A DNA stretch of 33,805 nt from Paenibacillus typhae. GTDB taxonomy: Bacteria; Bacillota; Bacilli; Paenibacillales; Paenibacillaceae. Positions 6,803 to 15,523 of this stretch are shown here, piece after piece. The stretch lies in assembly GCF_900099765.1 (NCBI RefSeq), contig NZ_FNDX01000055.1, positions 5,295 through 39,099 of the forward strand, in the 5' to 3' direction. How positions within the stretch are numbered: the stretch's first letter is position 1; the number at the start of each line of letters is the position of its first letter. Under the pieces are notes generated by a model that saw only the letters and a list, made by a program, of their open reading frames with translations, searched no databases and was not told the origin of the DNA. Made by a program: the position numbers and the translations under genes.

Positions 6803-7036
6803 ATGATAGTGTCTGTACCCAAAACAGTGCGCCGGCTGTATTTCATGACCCTGCTGGTTGCTTTTAGCTGTCTGCTCTATTATGCTCTGAACTGGATCGG
6901 CGGCTGGATCAGTCCGGTTGACCATTATGACATTCCCGAAGGCTCGGCCGTCCGGGCATTTCAGGATGTACCGCGTACCGGTGACGAGCTTAACGCAGCT
7001 GAACGCCTGCGGCTGTATTACTGGTACGGGGAGTGA
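6803..7036 (+). CDS. DUF4227 (YqzK-like) small membrane protein
   Basis: A 77-residue protein with one N-terminal membrane segment at about residues 12-33 (LYFMTLLVAFSCLLYYALNW). A short soluble tail ends in ERLRLYYWYGE. The size, topology and the slot between fur and xerD match the DUF4227/YqzK family, whose function is not known. The ATG at 6803 is chosen over the in-frame ATG at 6779 because GGGAGGT (6790-6796) lies 6-7 bases upstream. The family and synteny are recognised; no function should be assumed. Confidence 0.78.
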   Translation: MIVSVPKTVRRLYFMTLLVAFSCLLYYALNWIGGWISPVDHYDIPEGSAVRAFQDVPRTGDELNAAERLRLYYWYGE

Positions 7037-7165
7037 GACCGGGGCCACAAGCAGGAAAAAGCTAGAAGTCTGTCGAATGAAGCGTTGTAGATTAAATTTG
7101 AAAATCATATGCCTAAATGCTGCATAGCCGCGATAAGCAGCCTGAGCAGACAGGAGCGTGAACGA

Positions 7166-8062
7166 ATGAAGTCGCATTTGCAGCCTTTTATGCAGTATCT
7201 CTCCGAGGATAAGGGTTTGTCCCCAAGCACGCTTGAATCTTACGGGCGGGATATTTCGCAGTTTTTAGAGTTTGCAGCCGGGCGGGGGATCGCTTCGCCG
7301 GACGAAATAAGAAGAACGCATCTTCTCCAGTATCTTGCCGAGCTCCGCGGAGCCGGAAGGGCGGTGGCTACTGTTAACCGGAGCACGGTATCGCTGCGTG
7401 CTTTTTTTCATTATTTGCTGAAAACCCGGCAGATCAGCCAGGACCCGACCCTGGAGATGGACAAAATAAAGCCCAGCAAGAAGCCGCCGATGATCCTCAG
7501 CATCGGGGAAGTGGAGCGGCTGCTGGCCGCTCCTGATGTAACAGGCCCGCAGGGGATGCGCGATAAGGCAATGCTGGAGCTGCTGTATGCTACCGGCATC
7601 AGGGTTTCCGAGCTGATCTCGCTGGATGTCGGGGATGTGCAGACAGGGCTGAAATATGCCCGCTGCAGCTCAGCATCGGGCAAGGAGCGGATTATCCCGA
7701 TCGGGACGATTGCCGCAGACAGTGTTGCGCGGTATACGGACGGGATGCGGGACAAGCTGCTGCGCAGCAGCAGGGAGGAGCCCGCGTTGTTCCTGAACAG
7801 TCTCGGCGGACGGCTGACCCGGCAGGGCTTCTGGAAAATCATCAAGAAATATGCGCGGGAAGCCGATATCGCGCACGCGCAGGATATTACCCCGCATACC
7901 CTGAGGCATTCGTTCGCTGCGCATCTGCTGGAGGGCGGTGCGGATCTTAGGTCGGTCCAGCAGATGCTGGGTCATGCCGATATCTCGACTACACAGGTAT
8001 ACAGCGGCATTGCCCGCAAGAATATGAAGGAAGTCTACGAGAGCCATCACCCCCGGGCTTAA
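7166..8062 (+). CDS. xerD: Site-specific tyrosine recombinase XerD
   Basis: XerC/XerD-type recombinase resolving chromosome dimers at dif. It has 298 residues, the usual XerD length. The N-terminal SAM-like core-binding domain (1-100) is followed by the catalytic domain with Arg146 (ATGIRVSELI), His244 and Arg247 (HTLRH), His270 (LGHADIS) and Tyr279 (QVYSGI), the same numbering as E. coli XerD from His244 on. The expected beta-hairpin lysine (Lys172 in E. coli, in GKGxKER) aligns with Ala170 here (CSSASGKER), although Lys173 remains nearby. The ATG at 7166 has AGGAG upstream. An earlier in-frame start at 7109 is rejected because it would add 19 atypical residues and lacks an RBS. Confidence 0.88.
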   Translation: MKSHLQPFMQYLSEDKGLSPSTLESYGRDISQFLEFAAGRGIASPDEIRRTHLLQYLAELRGAGRAVATVNRSTVSLRAFFHYLLKTRQISQDPTLEMDKIKPSKKPPMILSIGEVERLLAAPDVTGPQGMRDKAMLELLYATGIRVSELISLDVGDVQTGLKYARCSSASGKERIIPIGTIAADSVARYTDGMRDKLLRSSREEPALFLNSLGGRLTRQGFWKIIKKYAREADIAHAQDITPHTLRHSFAAHLLEGGADLRSVQQMLGHADISTTQVYSGIARKNMKEVYESHHPRA

Positions 8063-8089
8063 AAAGATGCTTTTTATGAGTAAGATCGT

Positions 8090-8104
8090 TATGATGGAAT
8101 CATA
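8090..8104. promoter_or_regulatory. Short perfect inverted repeat before deoB
   Basis: TATGAT-GGA-ATCATA, 6-bp arms, in the 134-base gap between xerD and deoB. It could be an operator for the nucleoside-salvage operon. No regulator consensus is recognised. Confidence 0.25.
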
Positions 8105-8196
8105 CTGAAAGAATGGCCGGACACGGGATTCTCCGGATGGTTCTTTCCCAAGGATATGAATAAGGTTATGAATACTGCGAAGGAGTGAATGATATA

Positions 8197-9375
8197 ATGT
8201 CATCATTTAAACGGATCGGATTTATAGTGCTTGATAGTGTAGGGATCGGCGAAGCGCCGGATGCCGAAGGTTTTGGGGACAAGGGTTCCCACACACTGGG
8301 CCATATTCTGGAGCGGGTACCCGGACTGAAGCTGCCGAACCTGCAAAAACTGGGTCTGGCCAACATTGCTGCCCTGCCGCCGCTTGAACCGGTAGCTGAA
8401 CCGACCGGATACTACGGCAAAATGCAGGAGGTATCGGTAGGCAAGGATACGATGACCGGCCACTGGGAGCTAATGGGACTGAAGATCGAGGTTCCTTTTA
8501 ACGTGTATCCGGACGGGTTCCCTGCAGAGCTGATTGAGAAATTCGAAACGGCCACGGGCCGCAAGGTAATCGGAAACAAACCGGCCTCCGGTACTGAAAT
8601 TCTGGTGGAATACGGCGAAGAACAGATGAAGACTGGTGCCTGGATCGTGTACACGTCCGCAGACAGTGTATTCCAGCTCGCTGCCCATGAGGATATCATT
8701 CCGCTTGAAGAGCTGTACAGCGCCTGCAAAATCGCCCGCGAGCTGACCATGGCTCCCGAATTTTCGGTAGGACGTGTTATTGCCCGTCCTTATGTCGGCC
8801 AGCCGGGAGATTTCAAGCGTACGCCTAACCGTCATGACTATGCCGTTAAGCCGCCTGAACCGACCGTGATGAACGCGCTGCAGGATATCGGCAAGGATGT
8901 GATTGCCGTCGGCAAAATCAACGATATTTTCACCGGGGAAGGGGTTACTGCCTCGTATCCAACCAAGAGCAATGAGCATGGCATCCAGATCACGATTGAT
9001 GAGCTTCGCAAGCCGTTTGACGGCTTCCTGTTCACTAATCTGGTAGACTTTGATTCCCTGTACGGGCACCGCCGTGATCCGGAAGGGTATGGACGTGCGC
9101 TGGAAGTATTCGACGAGGCGATTCCGGAGCTGCTGTCCACACTGGGCGAAGACGATCTGCTGATTATTTCCGCCGACCACGGTAATGACCCGATCCACAG
9201 CGGAACGGATCATACACGTGAATATGTGCCGCTGCTGGTGTACAGCCCGAGATTCAAGAACCCTGGCAGCCTGGGCATCCGCCAGACCTTCTCTGATGTA
9301 GCCGCCACGATTGCCGACAATTTCGGGGCAAAGGCGCCGCAGTACGGGACAAGCTTTTTGGCAGAACTTAAATAA
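8197..9375 (+). CDS. deoB: Phosphopentomutase
   Basis: Interconverts ribose 1-phosphate and 5-phosphate (and the deoxy forms), feeding nucleoside-derived pentose into central metabolism. The 392-residue product belongs to the alkaline-phosphatase superfamily: metal motif LDSVGIGEAPDA (Asp13), DTMTGHWE with Thr85 at the position of the catalytic phosphothreonine of the B. cereus enzyme, and C-terminal SADHGNDPIHSGTDHTRE. The ATG at 8197 follows GAAGGAG (8179-8185). The in-frame GTG at 8185 overlaps that RBS and is rejected. Also called drm in B. subtilis. It forms a salvage operon with the two phosphorylase genes downstream. Confidence 0.93.
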   Translation: MSSFKRIGFIVLDSVGIGEAPDAEGFGDKGSHTLGHILERVPGLKLPNLQKLGLANIAALPPLEPVAEPTGYYGKMQEVSVGKDTMTGHWELMGLKIEVPFNVYPDGFPAELIEKFETATGRKVIGNKPASGTEILVEYGEEQMKTGAWIVYTSADSVFQLAAHEDIIPLEELYSACKIARELTMAPEFSVGRVIARPYVGQPGDFKRTPNRHDYAVKPPEPTVMNALQDIGKDVIAVGKINDIFTGEGVTASYPTKSNEHGIQITIDELRKPFDGFLFTNLVDFDSLYGHRRDPEGYGRALEVFDEAIPELLSTLGEDDLLIISADHGNDPIHSGTDHTREYVPLLVYSPRFKNPGSLGIRQTFSDVAATIADNFGAKAPQYGTSFLAELK

Positions 9376-9407
9376 CGAACCTTATACCCTCAAGGAGGCA
9401 ATCAACC

Positions 9408-10229
9408 ATGGCAGTAACTCAAAACCATATTCAAGAGGCAGCAGCCTATATCAAAGATCAATGCACCGTAGCGCCGGAAATCGGCCTGATCCTCGGTTCC
9501 GGACTGGGTGTGCTGGCAGATCTGATCACAGATGAAGTTGTCATTCCATATAATGAAATTCCGCATTTTCCGGTATCGACCGTTGAAGGCCACGAAGGCG
9601 AGCTGCTGATCGGTCTGATCGAAGGACGCCGCGTAGTCATGATGAAAGGCCGTTTCCATATGTATGAAGGTTATGGCCCTGAGACAACGGCGTTCCCGGT
9701 ACGGGTTATGAAGGAGCTTGGGGTAACCAGCCTGCTTGTGACCAATGCCGCTGGCGGTGTGAACAAGGGCTATACCCCGGGCGATCTGATGCTGATTACC
9801 GATCATCTCAACCTGACCGGCCGCAATCCGCTGATCGGACCAAACGATAATGCACTCGGCGTACGTTTCCCGGACATGTCGGCTGCTTACAGCCCGCGTC
9901 TGATTGCAGTGGCGAAGGAAGCTGCGGCAGCGCAAAATTTTGAGTTCAAGGAAGGCGTCTATGCCGGCCTGCTTGGTCCTAACTATGAAACACCTGCAGA
10001 GATCGTGATGCTGCGCGTCCTCGGTGCGGATGCTGTGGGGATGTCTACCGTTTCGGAGACTATTGTAGCCCGTCACGCAGGCCTTGAGGTGCTGGGCATC
10101 TCCTGTATTACCAACATGGCTGCCGGTATTCTGGACCAGCCGCTGAATCATGCCGAGGTTATGGAGACGGCGGAACGTGTGCGCGAGCGCTTTTTGAAGC
10201 TGGTGCTGGCCTTCATTCCTAACATGTAG
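9408..10229 (+). CDS. punA: Purine-nucleoside phosphorylase (PNP-I, MTAP/PNP family)
   Basis: Phosphorolysis of purine nucleosides to free base plus (deoxy)ribose 1-phosphate, the substrate of the upstream mutase. It has 273 residues with family motifs ILGSGLG (phosphate loop), VEGHEGELL, MKGRFHMYEGY, TNAAGG and GMSTVSE. This is the trimeric high-molecular-mass class (PupG in B. subtilis) rather than hexameric DeoD. RBS AAGGAGG (9392-9398) is near-perfect. It lies 32 bases after deoB, clearly co-transcribed. Confidence 0.93.
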   Translation: MAVTQNHIQEAAAYIKDQCTVAPEIGLILGSGLGVLADLITDEVVIPYNEIPHFPVSTVEGHEGELLIGLIEGRRVVMMKGRFHMYEGYGPETTAFPVRVMKELGVTSLLVTNAAGGVNKGYTPGDLMLITDHLNLTGRNPLIGPNDNALGVRFPDMSAAYSPRLIAVAKEAAAAQNFEFKEGVYAGLLGPNYETPAEIVMLRVLGADAVGMSTVSETIVARHAGLEVLGISCITNMAAGILDQPLNHAEVMETAERVRERFLKLVLAFIPNM

Positions 10230-10312
10230 GCTGAACATTACCCGCGTTCTGCTTGGGCTGTAAACTAAATTATCGGGCTCGTTAGAGCCATTATCCGTGA
10301 GGTGCAAAACTA

Positions 10313-11644
10313 ATGCGTGCAGTTGATCTGATTCAGAAAAAAAGAGACGGCGGCGAGCTGAGCCGTGAAGAAATTGCATTCCTGGTGCAGGGCTACAGCA
10401 AAGGTGAAATCCCTGATTACCAGATCTCTGCCTGGGCCATGGCAGTCTACTTCCGGGGGATGAACGCGCGGGAAACCGGCGATCTGACACTGGAGATGGC
10501 GATGTCCGGCGACCAGGTGGATCTTAGCCCGATCGCCGGTATCAAGGTGGACAAGCATTCCACCGGGGGCGTAGGCGACAAGACAACCGTAGTACTTGCC
10601 CCGCTGGTGGCTTCTGCCGGCGTGCCGGTCGCCAAAATGTCCGGACGCGGTCTGGGTCATACCGGCGGCACCCTCGACAAGCTGGAGTCGATCTCCGGCT
10701 TCTCGGTGGAGATGGGCCGTGAGCAGTTCTTCGCCCAGGTCGGGGAGATCGGCGCGGCTGTTATCGGCCAGTCCGGCAACATTACGCCTGCCGACAAGAA
10801 GCTGTATGCGCTGCGTGACGTGACCGCAACGGTGGAATCCATTCCGCTGATTGCCAGCTCCGTCATGAGCAAAAAAATCGCCGCCGGCGCAGACGCCATC
10901 GTGCTTGACGTCAAAACCGGCAGCGGTGCGTTCATGAAGACGCTCGACGATTCGATCGCCCTGGCACAGGCCATGGTTGATATCGGCACGCATCTCGGCC
11001 GTAACACCGTAGCCGTGATCAGCGATATGGACCAGCCGCTGGGCTTCGGCATCGGCAACGCGCTGGAGATCAAGGAAGGCATCGAGACGCTGAAGGGCCA
11101 GGGGCCGAAGGACCTGCAGGAGGTCTGCCTCATTCTGGGCAGCCAGATGCTGGTGCTGGGCGGCAAGGCGAAGGATGAGACGGAAGCCCGCTCCATTCTG
11201 CTGTCGCACATCGAGGACGGCAGCGCCCTTGAGAAGTTCAAGCAGATGGTATCCGCACAGGGCGGGGATGTAACGCAGGTTGAGTCGCCGGACACGCTGC
11301 CGTCGGCCAGCCGCTTCCTTGAGGTGAAGGCTGCTTCCGCAGGCTTCGTGGAGAGCATTCAGGCCGAGGAGATCGGCGTAGCCGCCATGCTGCTCGGCGC
11401 AGGCCGCGAGACCAAGGAATCGCAGATTGACCTGGCTGTCGGCATCCAGCTGGCCCTGAAGGTCGGCGATGCTGTTGCCGCAGGCGATACCCTTGCCGTG
11501 CTGCATGTGAATGACGCCAGCGAGAGCAAGGTGCAGGAAGCGGAAGCCAAGGTGCTGGAAGCTTACCGCATCTCCGCCGAGCCGGTTCCGCCGCAGCCGC
11601 TGGTGTTCGCGCTGGTGACGAAGGACGGCGTTACGCGGTACTAG
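10313..11644 (+). CDS. pdp: Pyrimidine-nucleoside phosphorylase
   Basis: Cleaves uridine and thymidine with phosphate to base and (deoxy)ribose 1-phosphate. The 443-residue product has the thymidine/pyrimidine phosphorylase signature SGRGLGHTGGTLDKLE, the phosphate-binding KHSTGGVGDKTT and the DVKTGSGAFM segment. The C-terminal domain has the usual barrel-sandwich fold motif with AGDTLAVLHVND. The ATG at 10313 follows GTGAGGTG (10297-10304). The 83-base gap from punA has no evident terminator, so the three genes likely form one operon ending at 11696-11724. Confidence 0.93.
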   Translation: MRAVDLIQKKRDGGELSREEIAFLVQGYSKGEIPDYQISAWAMAVYFRGMNARETGDLTLEMAMSGDQVDLSPIAGIKVDKHSTGGVGDKTTVVLAPLVASAGVPVAKMSGRGLGHTGGTLDKLESISGFSVEMGREQFFAQVGEIGAAVIGQSGNITPADKKLYALRDVTATVESIPLIASSVMSKKIAAGADAIVLDVKTGSGAFMKTLDDSIALAQAMVDIGTHLGRNTVAVISDMDQPLGFGIGNALEIKEGIETLKGQGPKDLQEVCLILGSQMLVLGGKAKDETEARSILLSHIEDGSALEKFKQMVSAQGGDVTQVESPDTLPSASRFLEVKAASAGFVESIQAEEIGVAAMLLGAGRETKESQIDLAVGIQLALKVGDAVAAGDTLAVLHVNDASESKVQEAEAKVLEAYRISAEPVPPQPLVFALVTKDGVTRY

Positions 11645-11656
11645 ATCCGCAATTTA

Positions 11657-11691
11657 ATAAAAACGTACGGAACATTTGCAGTCCCGTACGT
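11657..11691 (-). terminator. Minus-strand terminator after the 11723-12388 gene
   Basis: ACGTACGG (11663-11670) pairs with CCGTACGT (11684-11691). Read on the minus strand the hairpin is followed by TTTTTATT, so it terminates the leftward unit. It lies beside, and is distinct from, the plus-strand terminator at 11696-11724. Confidence 0.75.
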
Positions 11692-11695
11692 CCAG

Positions 11696-11724
11696 ACTGC
11701 CGGGGAACTCCCGGCAGTTTTTTT
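11696..11724 (+). terminator. Rho-independent terminator after pdp
   Basis: A perfect 9-bp stem ACTGCCGGG/CCCGGCAGT with a GAACT loop and seven T residues. It ends the deoB-punA-pdp operon and overlaps the stop codon of the opposing gene. Confidence 0.95.
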
Positions 11725-12388
11725 AATTTATTTTCGCAAAATCCACCTCATATGTTACGGACTGATTCAGTTCTTCATCCAGATAGATCAGCTCGGCGGG
11801 CTGGCTGAAGTCGATTCTGCTTGTATTGAAATAGGGGATCAGGATTTTGGAATAGCGCCCGCTGCCCGTCCCGTCCTGATCAGCTGTACCGTCGTTTCCG
11901 GTTATGCTGTCCGGCTCCAATATTGCTGCCCCCTGCTTAAGCTTGATGCTGATATGATCGGTGAAATGAGGGGTATCCCCGGCAGCTTTGACGCTGAATC
12001 CCAGCTGCCCCAAGCCGGACAACTGTGTATTTATCTTCTTCGCATCGCTGAGAGAATACTTACGGCCTTGGCTGAAAGCATTGTAAGACATCATTGCGAT
12101 ATAGTAATACGGCGTATTAACGTTGACTGCCGGCTGCGGAACGGTCATGGAACTTCCGAGAACAGGGAGGCTCTGCCCTGAACGAAAGGCCGTGACTGAC
12201 GGCAAATCCCCTTTTCCGGCTGCAATGGCTTCCTTCATCTGCCGGTCAGACAGGTCAAAAATCCGGCTGCGGATCTGCTGTTCAGCTGAACCCTGACCCG
12301 TGGCTGTCCGCAGGTGAGACTGCGCAAAGGTAATTAACGACGTAATTAGAGAAAGGATCATGATGGCCATAACCACTTTATTTTTCAC
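11723..12388 (-). CDS. Unrecognised exported or membrane-anchored protein
   Basis: A 221-residue protein with no family I recognise. A basic start (MKNKV) and hydrophobic stretch (VMAIMILSLITSLITFA, about residues 5-21) look like a signal peptide or anchor. There is no lipobox cysteine. The rest is polar, with a low-complexity acidic/Gly segment near residues 164-178 (GNDGTADQDGTGSG). The start is GTG at 12388. The only RBS is a weak GAGG overlapping the stop codon of the upstream serine hydrolase gene, 11 bases away, so the two are probably translationally coupled. The last codons overlap the pdp terminator. Confidence 0.7.
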   Translation of the reverse strand: MKNKVVMAIMILSLITSLITFAQSHLRTATGQGSAEQQIRSRIFDLSDRQMKEAIAAGKGDLPSVTAFRSGQSLPVLGSSMTVPQPAVNVNTPYYYIAMMSYNAFSQGRKYSLSDAKKINTQLSGLGQLGFSVKAAGDTPHFTDHISIKLKQGAAILEPDSITGNDGTADQDGTGSGRYSKILIPYFNTSRIDFSQPAELIYLDEELNQSVTYEVDFAKIN

Positions 12389-12399
12389 AATGATTCGCC

Positions 12400-13437
12400 T
12401 CAGCTTTCTCTCTTACTGTTCAGATTACGCTCTACGGCCTGCAGCATCCGGTAAGCTCCCCGGCTCTCGTTGCAGAGGACTGCAGCGGTCGTACCGCTGG
12501 CCGGATAGTGGGCAGAGTGGAAGGATACGCCGGGATCATAGCCCATCACATGATATTTGAACACCCCGCCGTCACGCTTCGTAATCCACACCCCGTACCC
12601 GTAGTAATTATCCTTCTCTTCATGGATATGCGGCGTTAGCAGCAGGGCGGTCATCTCCGGACCCAGCAGCTTATGCTGAAGCAGCCCCTCCCACAGCAGC
12701 AGCATATCAGGAGCGGTCGTGAATGCTCCGCCGTCGGCGCCCCCCTGAACCGGGATGGAATAGATGTTGGTAGTCCATGTGCTGTCTTCTTTTATAATAT
12801 ACCCCTGAGCTGTATTACCGGGCAGCGCGTCCAGTGCAAAGTATCCCGAATCCTTCATTCCGCATTTGGCAAAAATATACTGCTCCACATAATCCGTAAA
12901 GGTTAACCCGCTAAGCTTCTCAACGAGCAGTCCGAGCAGAATGTAACCGGCATTGTTGTAATGGAATCTGGCACCTGGCTCAGAAGCCATCGGCAGGTCA
13001 CGGAACATCGGCACAAAATCCTCAAGCCGCCTGAGCAGGTACATTGGCCGGGTTATCCATAGCTTGGTGAAATCCTCCATTATCTCTTCATCAAAATAAT
13101 CCGGAATCCCGGAGCTGTGGGTCAGCAGCTGATGCACAGTAAAACTGGTGCTGAAAAGGGGAAAAGAGGAGCGCTCCAGTATATCCATAACGCTGCTCTC
13201 CAGTGCAAGCCTGCCCTGCTCTACCAGCTGGCACACGGCAATCGCTGTAAACAGCTTGCAGCCGGAGGCAATCCCGAACCGCGTATCCTGACGGTTGAGT
13301 ATCTCCTCAGCTTTGTTAGCGTATCCGTATGCGCCGGAGACTGCAGCATTACCAGTGCTTTTTACGAGAAAAGACCCCGAGAATCCCGCCGCCTCCGCTT
13401 CTGATTGCATGGCCGCCGCCTGCTGTTGCTGTAGCAT
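12400..13437 (-). CDS. Beta-lactamase-fold serine hydrolase (class C / esterase-like)
   Basis: A 345-residue member of the beta-lactamase/transpeptidase-like family (PF00144 type). It has S-x-x-K as Ser58-GC-Lys61 (GIASGCKLFT) and Y-x-N as Tyr160-Asn162 (FHYNNAGYILLGL). A C-terminal YHVMGYDPG segment lies where the third motif belongs. No signal peptide is evident, so it may be cytoplasmic, unlike true beta-lactamases. Members include esterases and D-aminopeptidases; the substrate cannot be told. RBS AGGAGGT sits 6 bases before the ATG. It is divergent from the DUF1177 operon, which may be relevant if that operon handles D-amino acid peptides (speculative). Confidence 0.85.
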   Translation of the reverse strand: MLQQQQAAAMQSEAEAAGFSGSFLVKSTGNAAVSGAYGYANKAEEILNRQDTRFGIASGCKLFTAIAVCQLVEQGRLALESSVMDILERSSFPLFSTSFTVHQLLTHSSGIPDYFDEEIMEDFTKLWITRPMYLLRRLEDFVPMFRDLPMASEPGARFHYNNAGYILLGLLVEKLSGLTFTDYVEQYIFAKCGMKDSGYFALDALPGNTAQGYIIKEDSTWTTNIYSIPVQGGADGGAFTTAPDMLLLWEGLLQHKLLGPEMTALLLTPHIHEEKDNYYGYGVWITKRDGGVFKYHVMGYDPGVSFHSAHYPASGTTAAVLCNESRGAYRMLQAVERNLNSKRES

Positions 13438-13638
13438 AAAATAACCTCCTGCTATGTAATGGCTCTAGGGTAGATGTTTCTGTCTGTAAGCTTCATAAGC
13501 TACCATATCATGCCTGCTTCCAAAAGGGTATGTCTACTTCTTCTATGAAACATTTGCTGCCGGTAAAGAGCATACGCGGGACGTCAGGTTTATCTGCAAA
13601 GGACAAGAAACCCGCGTTAGTTTTGGCAGGGCGGTACA

Positions 13639-13668
13639 TTGTGGACATTTCTGACTTTACGATAGTAT
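13639..13668 (+). promoter_or_regulatory. Possible promoter of the DUF1177 operon
   Basis: TTGTGG (13639-13644), 18 bases, TAGTAT (13663-13668). Moderate match to SigA elements, about 50 bases before the start codon. The 278-base gap 13438-13715 also holds ACGCGGG/CCCGCGT arms at 13574-13580 and 13611-13617 that may form an operator or weak hairpin. I see no other signals in the gap. Confidence 0.35.
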
Positions 13669-13715
13669 AAATGCTAACATTACAATCTTGAGATCGACAT
13701 CCGGGAGGGAATAGA

Positions 13716-14666
13716 ATGGCACTTCAGCAAACGATTACTGTAATGAACACAATGGATAGCGCTTATGTGAACGGGGAGCAGATCAGGCAGTTATTTTCTG
13801 ATTATTCCGGGATTGAGGTCCTTGTTCAAAAGGTAGAGGGTGAAAAAGGCAGCACAGAATTCGTTAAAATTACGATTCCGGGCAGCGAGGGTAAACTTAA
13901 CGGAGGCAGCGCGCCTACTTTCGGCATTGTCGGCCGTCTCGGCGGAATCGGCGCCCGTCCAAGCCGGATCGGGATCGTCTCTGACGCAGACGGGGCAGTT
14001 GCGGCTGTTGCTGCAGCACTCAAGCTGGCGGACATGCAGGCCAAAGGGGATGTGCTGAAAGGGGATGTGCTGATTACAACGCATATCTGCCCGGATGCGC
14101 CGACGCTGCCGCATGAGCCGGTGGATTTCATGGATTCCCCGGTAGACATTCTGCAGATGAATGAGCATGAGGTGCTGCCTGAGATGGAAGCCGTGCTGTC
14201 CATTGACACGACCAAGGGCAACAGAGTAGTCAACCACAAAGGCATTGCCATCTCACCTACTGTCAAGGAAGGCTACATTCTGCGGGTCAGTGAGGATCTG
14301 CTGCGGATCAAGGAAATGACGACCGGCCAGTATCCGGTTACTTTTCCTGTGACGACACAGGACATTACGCCATACGGGAATGGGCTGTACCATATCAACT
14401 CCATTCTCCAGCCTGCGGTAGCTACATCGGCACCGGTTGTGGGGCTGGCGATTACTGCCCAGTCCATGGTTCCCGGCTGCGGCACGGGGGCAAGCCATGA
14501 AGTGGATATCGCCCAGGCGGTGCGTTTTGCCATTGAAACGGCCAAAGAAGTGACACAGGGGACTTGCTCCTTCTATAACGAGGAGGAGTTCGCACGCATT
14601 ACTGAACTGTATGGTTCAATGAATGTGCTGCAGACTTTGGGCCGGCCGGCAGTGGCTTCCCATTAA
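13716..14666 (+). CDS. DUF1177 family protein
   Basis: A 316-residue protein matching the DUF1177 family, which has no established function to my knowledge. Visible features are a Gly/Ala-rich segment GIVGRLGGIGARPSRIGIVSDADGAVAAVAAALKL split over two strands, a His-containing TTHICPDAPTLPHEPVDFMDSP, the IDTTKGNRVVNHKG segment, and VPGCGTGASHEVDIAQA near the C-terminus. Conserved Asp, His and Cys clusters of this kind suggest a metal-dependent enzyme, which is inference. It has no signal peptide. RBS GGGAGGG (13703-13709). First gene of the cluster, linked with aroM-like, M29-like and racemase genes. Confidence 0.78.
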   Translation: MALQQTITVMNTMDSAYVNGEQIRQLFSDYSGIEVLVQKVEGEKGSTEFVKITIPGSEGKLNGGSAPTFGIVGRLGGIGARPSRIGIVSDADGAVAAVAAALKLADMQAKGDVLKGDVLITTHICPDAPTLPHEPVDFMDSPVDILQMNEHEVLPEMEAVLSIDTTKGNRVVNHKGIAISPTVKEGYILRVSEDLLRIKEMTTGQYPVTFPVTTQDITPYGNGLYHINSILQPAVATSAPVVGLAITAQSMVPGCGTGASHEVDIAQAVRFAIETAKEVTQGTCSFYNEEEFARITELYGSMNVLQTLGRPAVASH

Positions 14667-14692
14667 CAGTCCTTTAACAGTATAGGAGCCAG

Positions 14693-14719
14693 TGGCGCTG
14701 AAGCGGTTCAGCGCCATTT
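14693..14719 (+). terminator. Hairpin between DUF1177 and aroM-like genes
   Basis: A perfect 8-bp stem TGGCGCTG/CAGCGCCA with an 8-base loop, followed only by TTT. It is likely an attenuating terminator or an RNA-processing and stability hairpin that lowers expression of downstream genes relative to the first gene. Confidence 0.55.
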
Positions 14720-14838
14720 GTATATCAGGTGGAGTGGACTTGAAATTTAAGCTGAGGGAAGTGTAACGGGGGAGAATTTTGGAACCCGGGTGCCGGGAAA
14801 GCATGATAAAGAAACAGGGATTGTCAGGAGGGAACAGC

Positions 14839-15507
14839 TTGAACAATATCGGCATGATTACAATCGGCCAGACCCCGCGTTCGGATGTGGCACCGATTAT
14901 CGAAAAGCAGCTGGACGGGCGGGCCGGACTGGTACAGGCCGGGGTACTGGACGGCTATACTGCTGAACAGGTGCGTGAGCTTTTTAGTCCGCAGGCCGGG
15001 GAGTATGTATTGACTACCCGCATGGCGGACGGGTCGGCGGCAGTTATTTCCCGGGAGCGGATCGCACCGGTGCTGCAGGGGAAGATTGATACAATGGAAG
15101 CGGACGGGATCACTACGATTCTGCTGCTCTGCACCGGTGTGTTTCCGGGGCTGCATACGAAACGTGCCCATCTGCTGGAGCCGGATAGAATCATTCCGCC
15201 TGTCGTGCAGGCCATGCTGGGCAGCAGCCGCCTGGGGCTGATCGGTCCGCTGCCGGAGCAGGAGGACAGTATGAATGAGAAGTTCGCCGCTTCCGGCGTG
15301 CGGGTTCCCTTTGCTGCGGCATCGCCGTATACCGGTACGGAAAGTGATTTCCGCGCTGCTGCCGAGCGGCTGCGGGGCGAGGCTGACGTCCTGGTACTTG
15401 ACTGTATGGGCTATGTGGAGCAGCATAGACAATGGGCAGCTTCAGCAGGAGTGCCCGCGGTGCTGTCGAATGCCCTGATGGGCAAGCTGATAGCAGAAAT
15501 GGTGTAA
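14839..15507 (+). CDS. AroM family protein
   Basis: A 222-residue AroM-family protein of unknown biochemical role (E. coli aroM is named for its position near aroL). It begins MNNIGMITIGQTPRSDVAPI, the family's characteristic opening. Cysteines Cys98 (LLLCTG) and Cys189 (VLDCMGY) fall at positions recalling the two-base cysteines of Asp/Glu racemases, a superfamily to which AroM is related. The TTG at 14839 is preferred because AGGAGGG (14826-14832) is ideally spaced. An in-frame ATG at 14779 would place the RBS inside the gene. It is followed 16 bases later by the M29-like gene. Confidence 0.8.
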   Translation: MNNIGMITIGQTPRSDVAPIIEKQLDGRAGLVQAGVLDGYTAEQVRELFSPQAGEYVLTTRMADGSAAVISRERIAPVLQGKIDTMEADGITTILLLCTGVFPGLHTKRAHLLEPDRIIPPVVQAMLGSSRLGLIGPLPEQEDSMNEKFAASGVRVPFAAASPYTGTESDFRAAAERLRGEADVLVLDCMGYVEQHRQWAASAGVPAVLSNALMGKLIAEMV

Positions 15508-15523
15508 TCAGGAGGAAGTTAAC

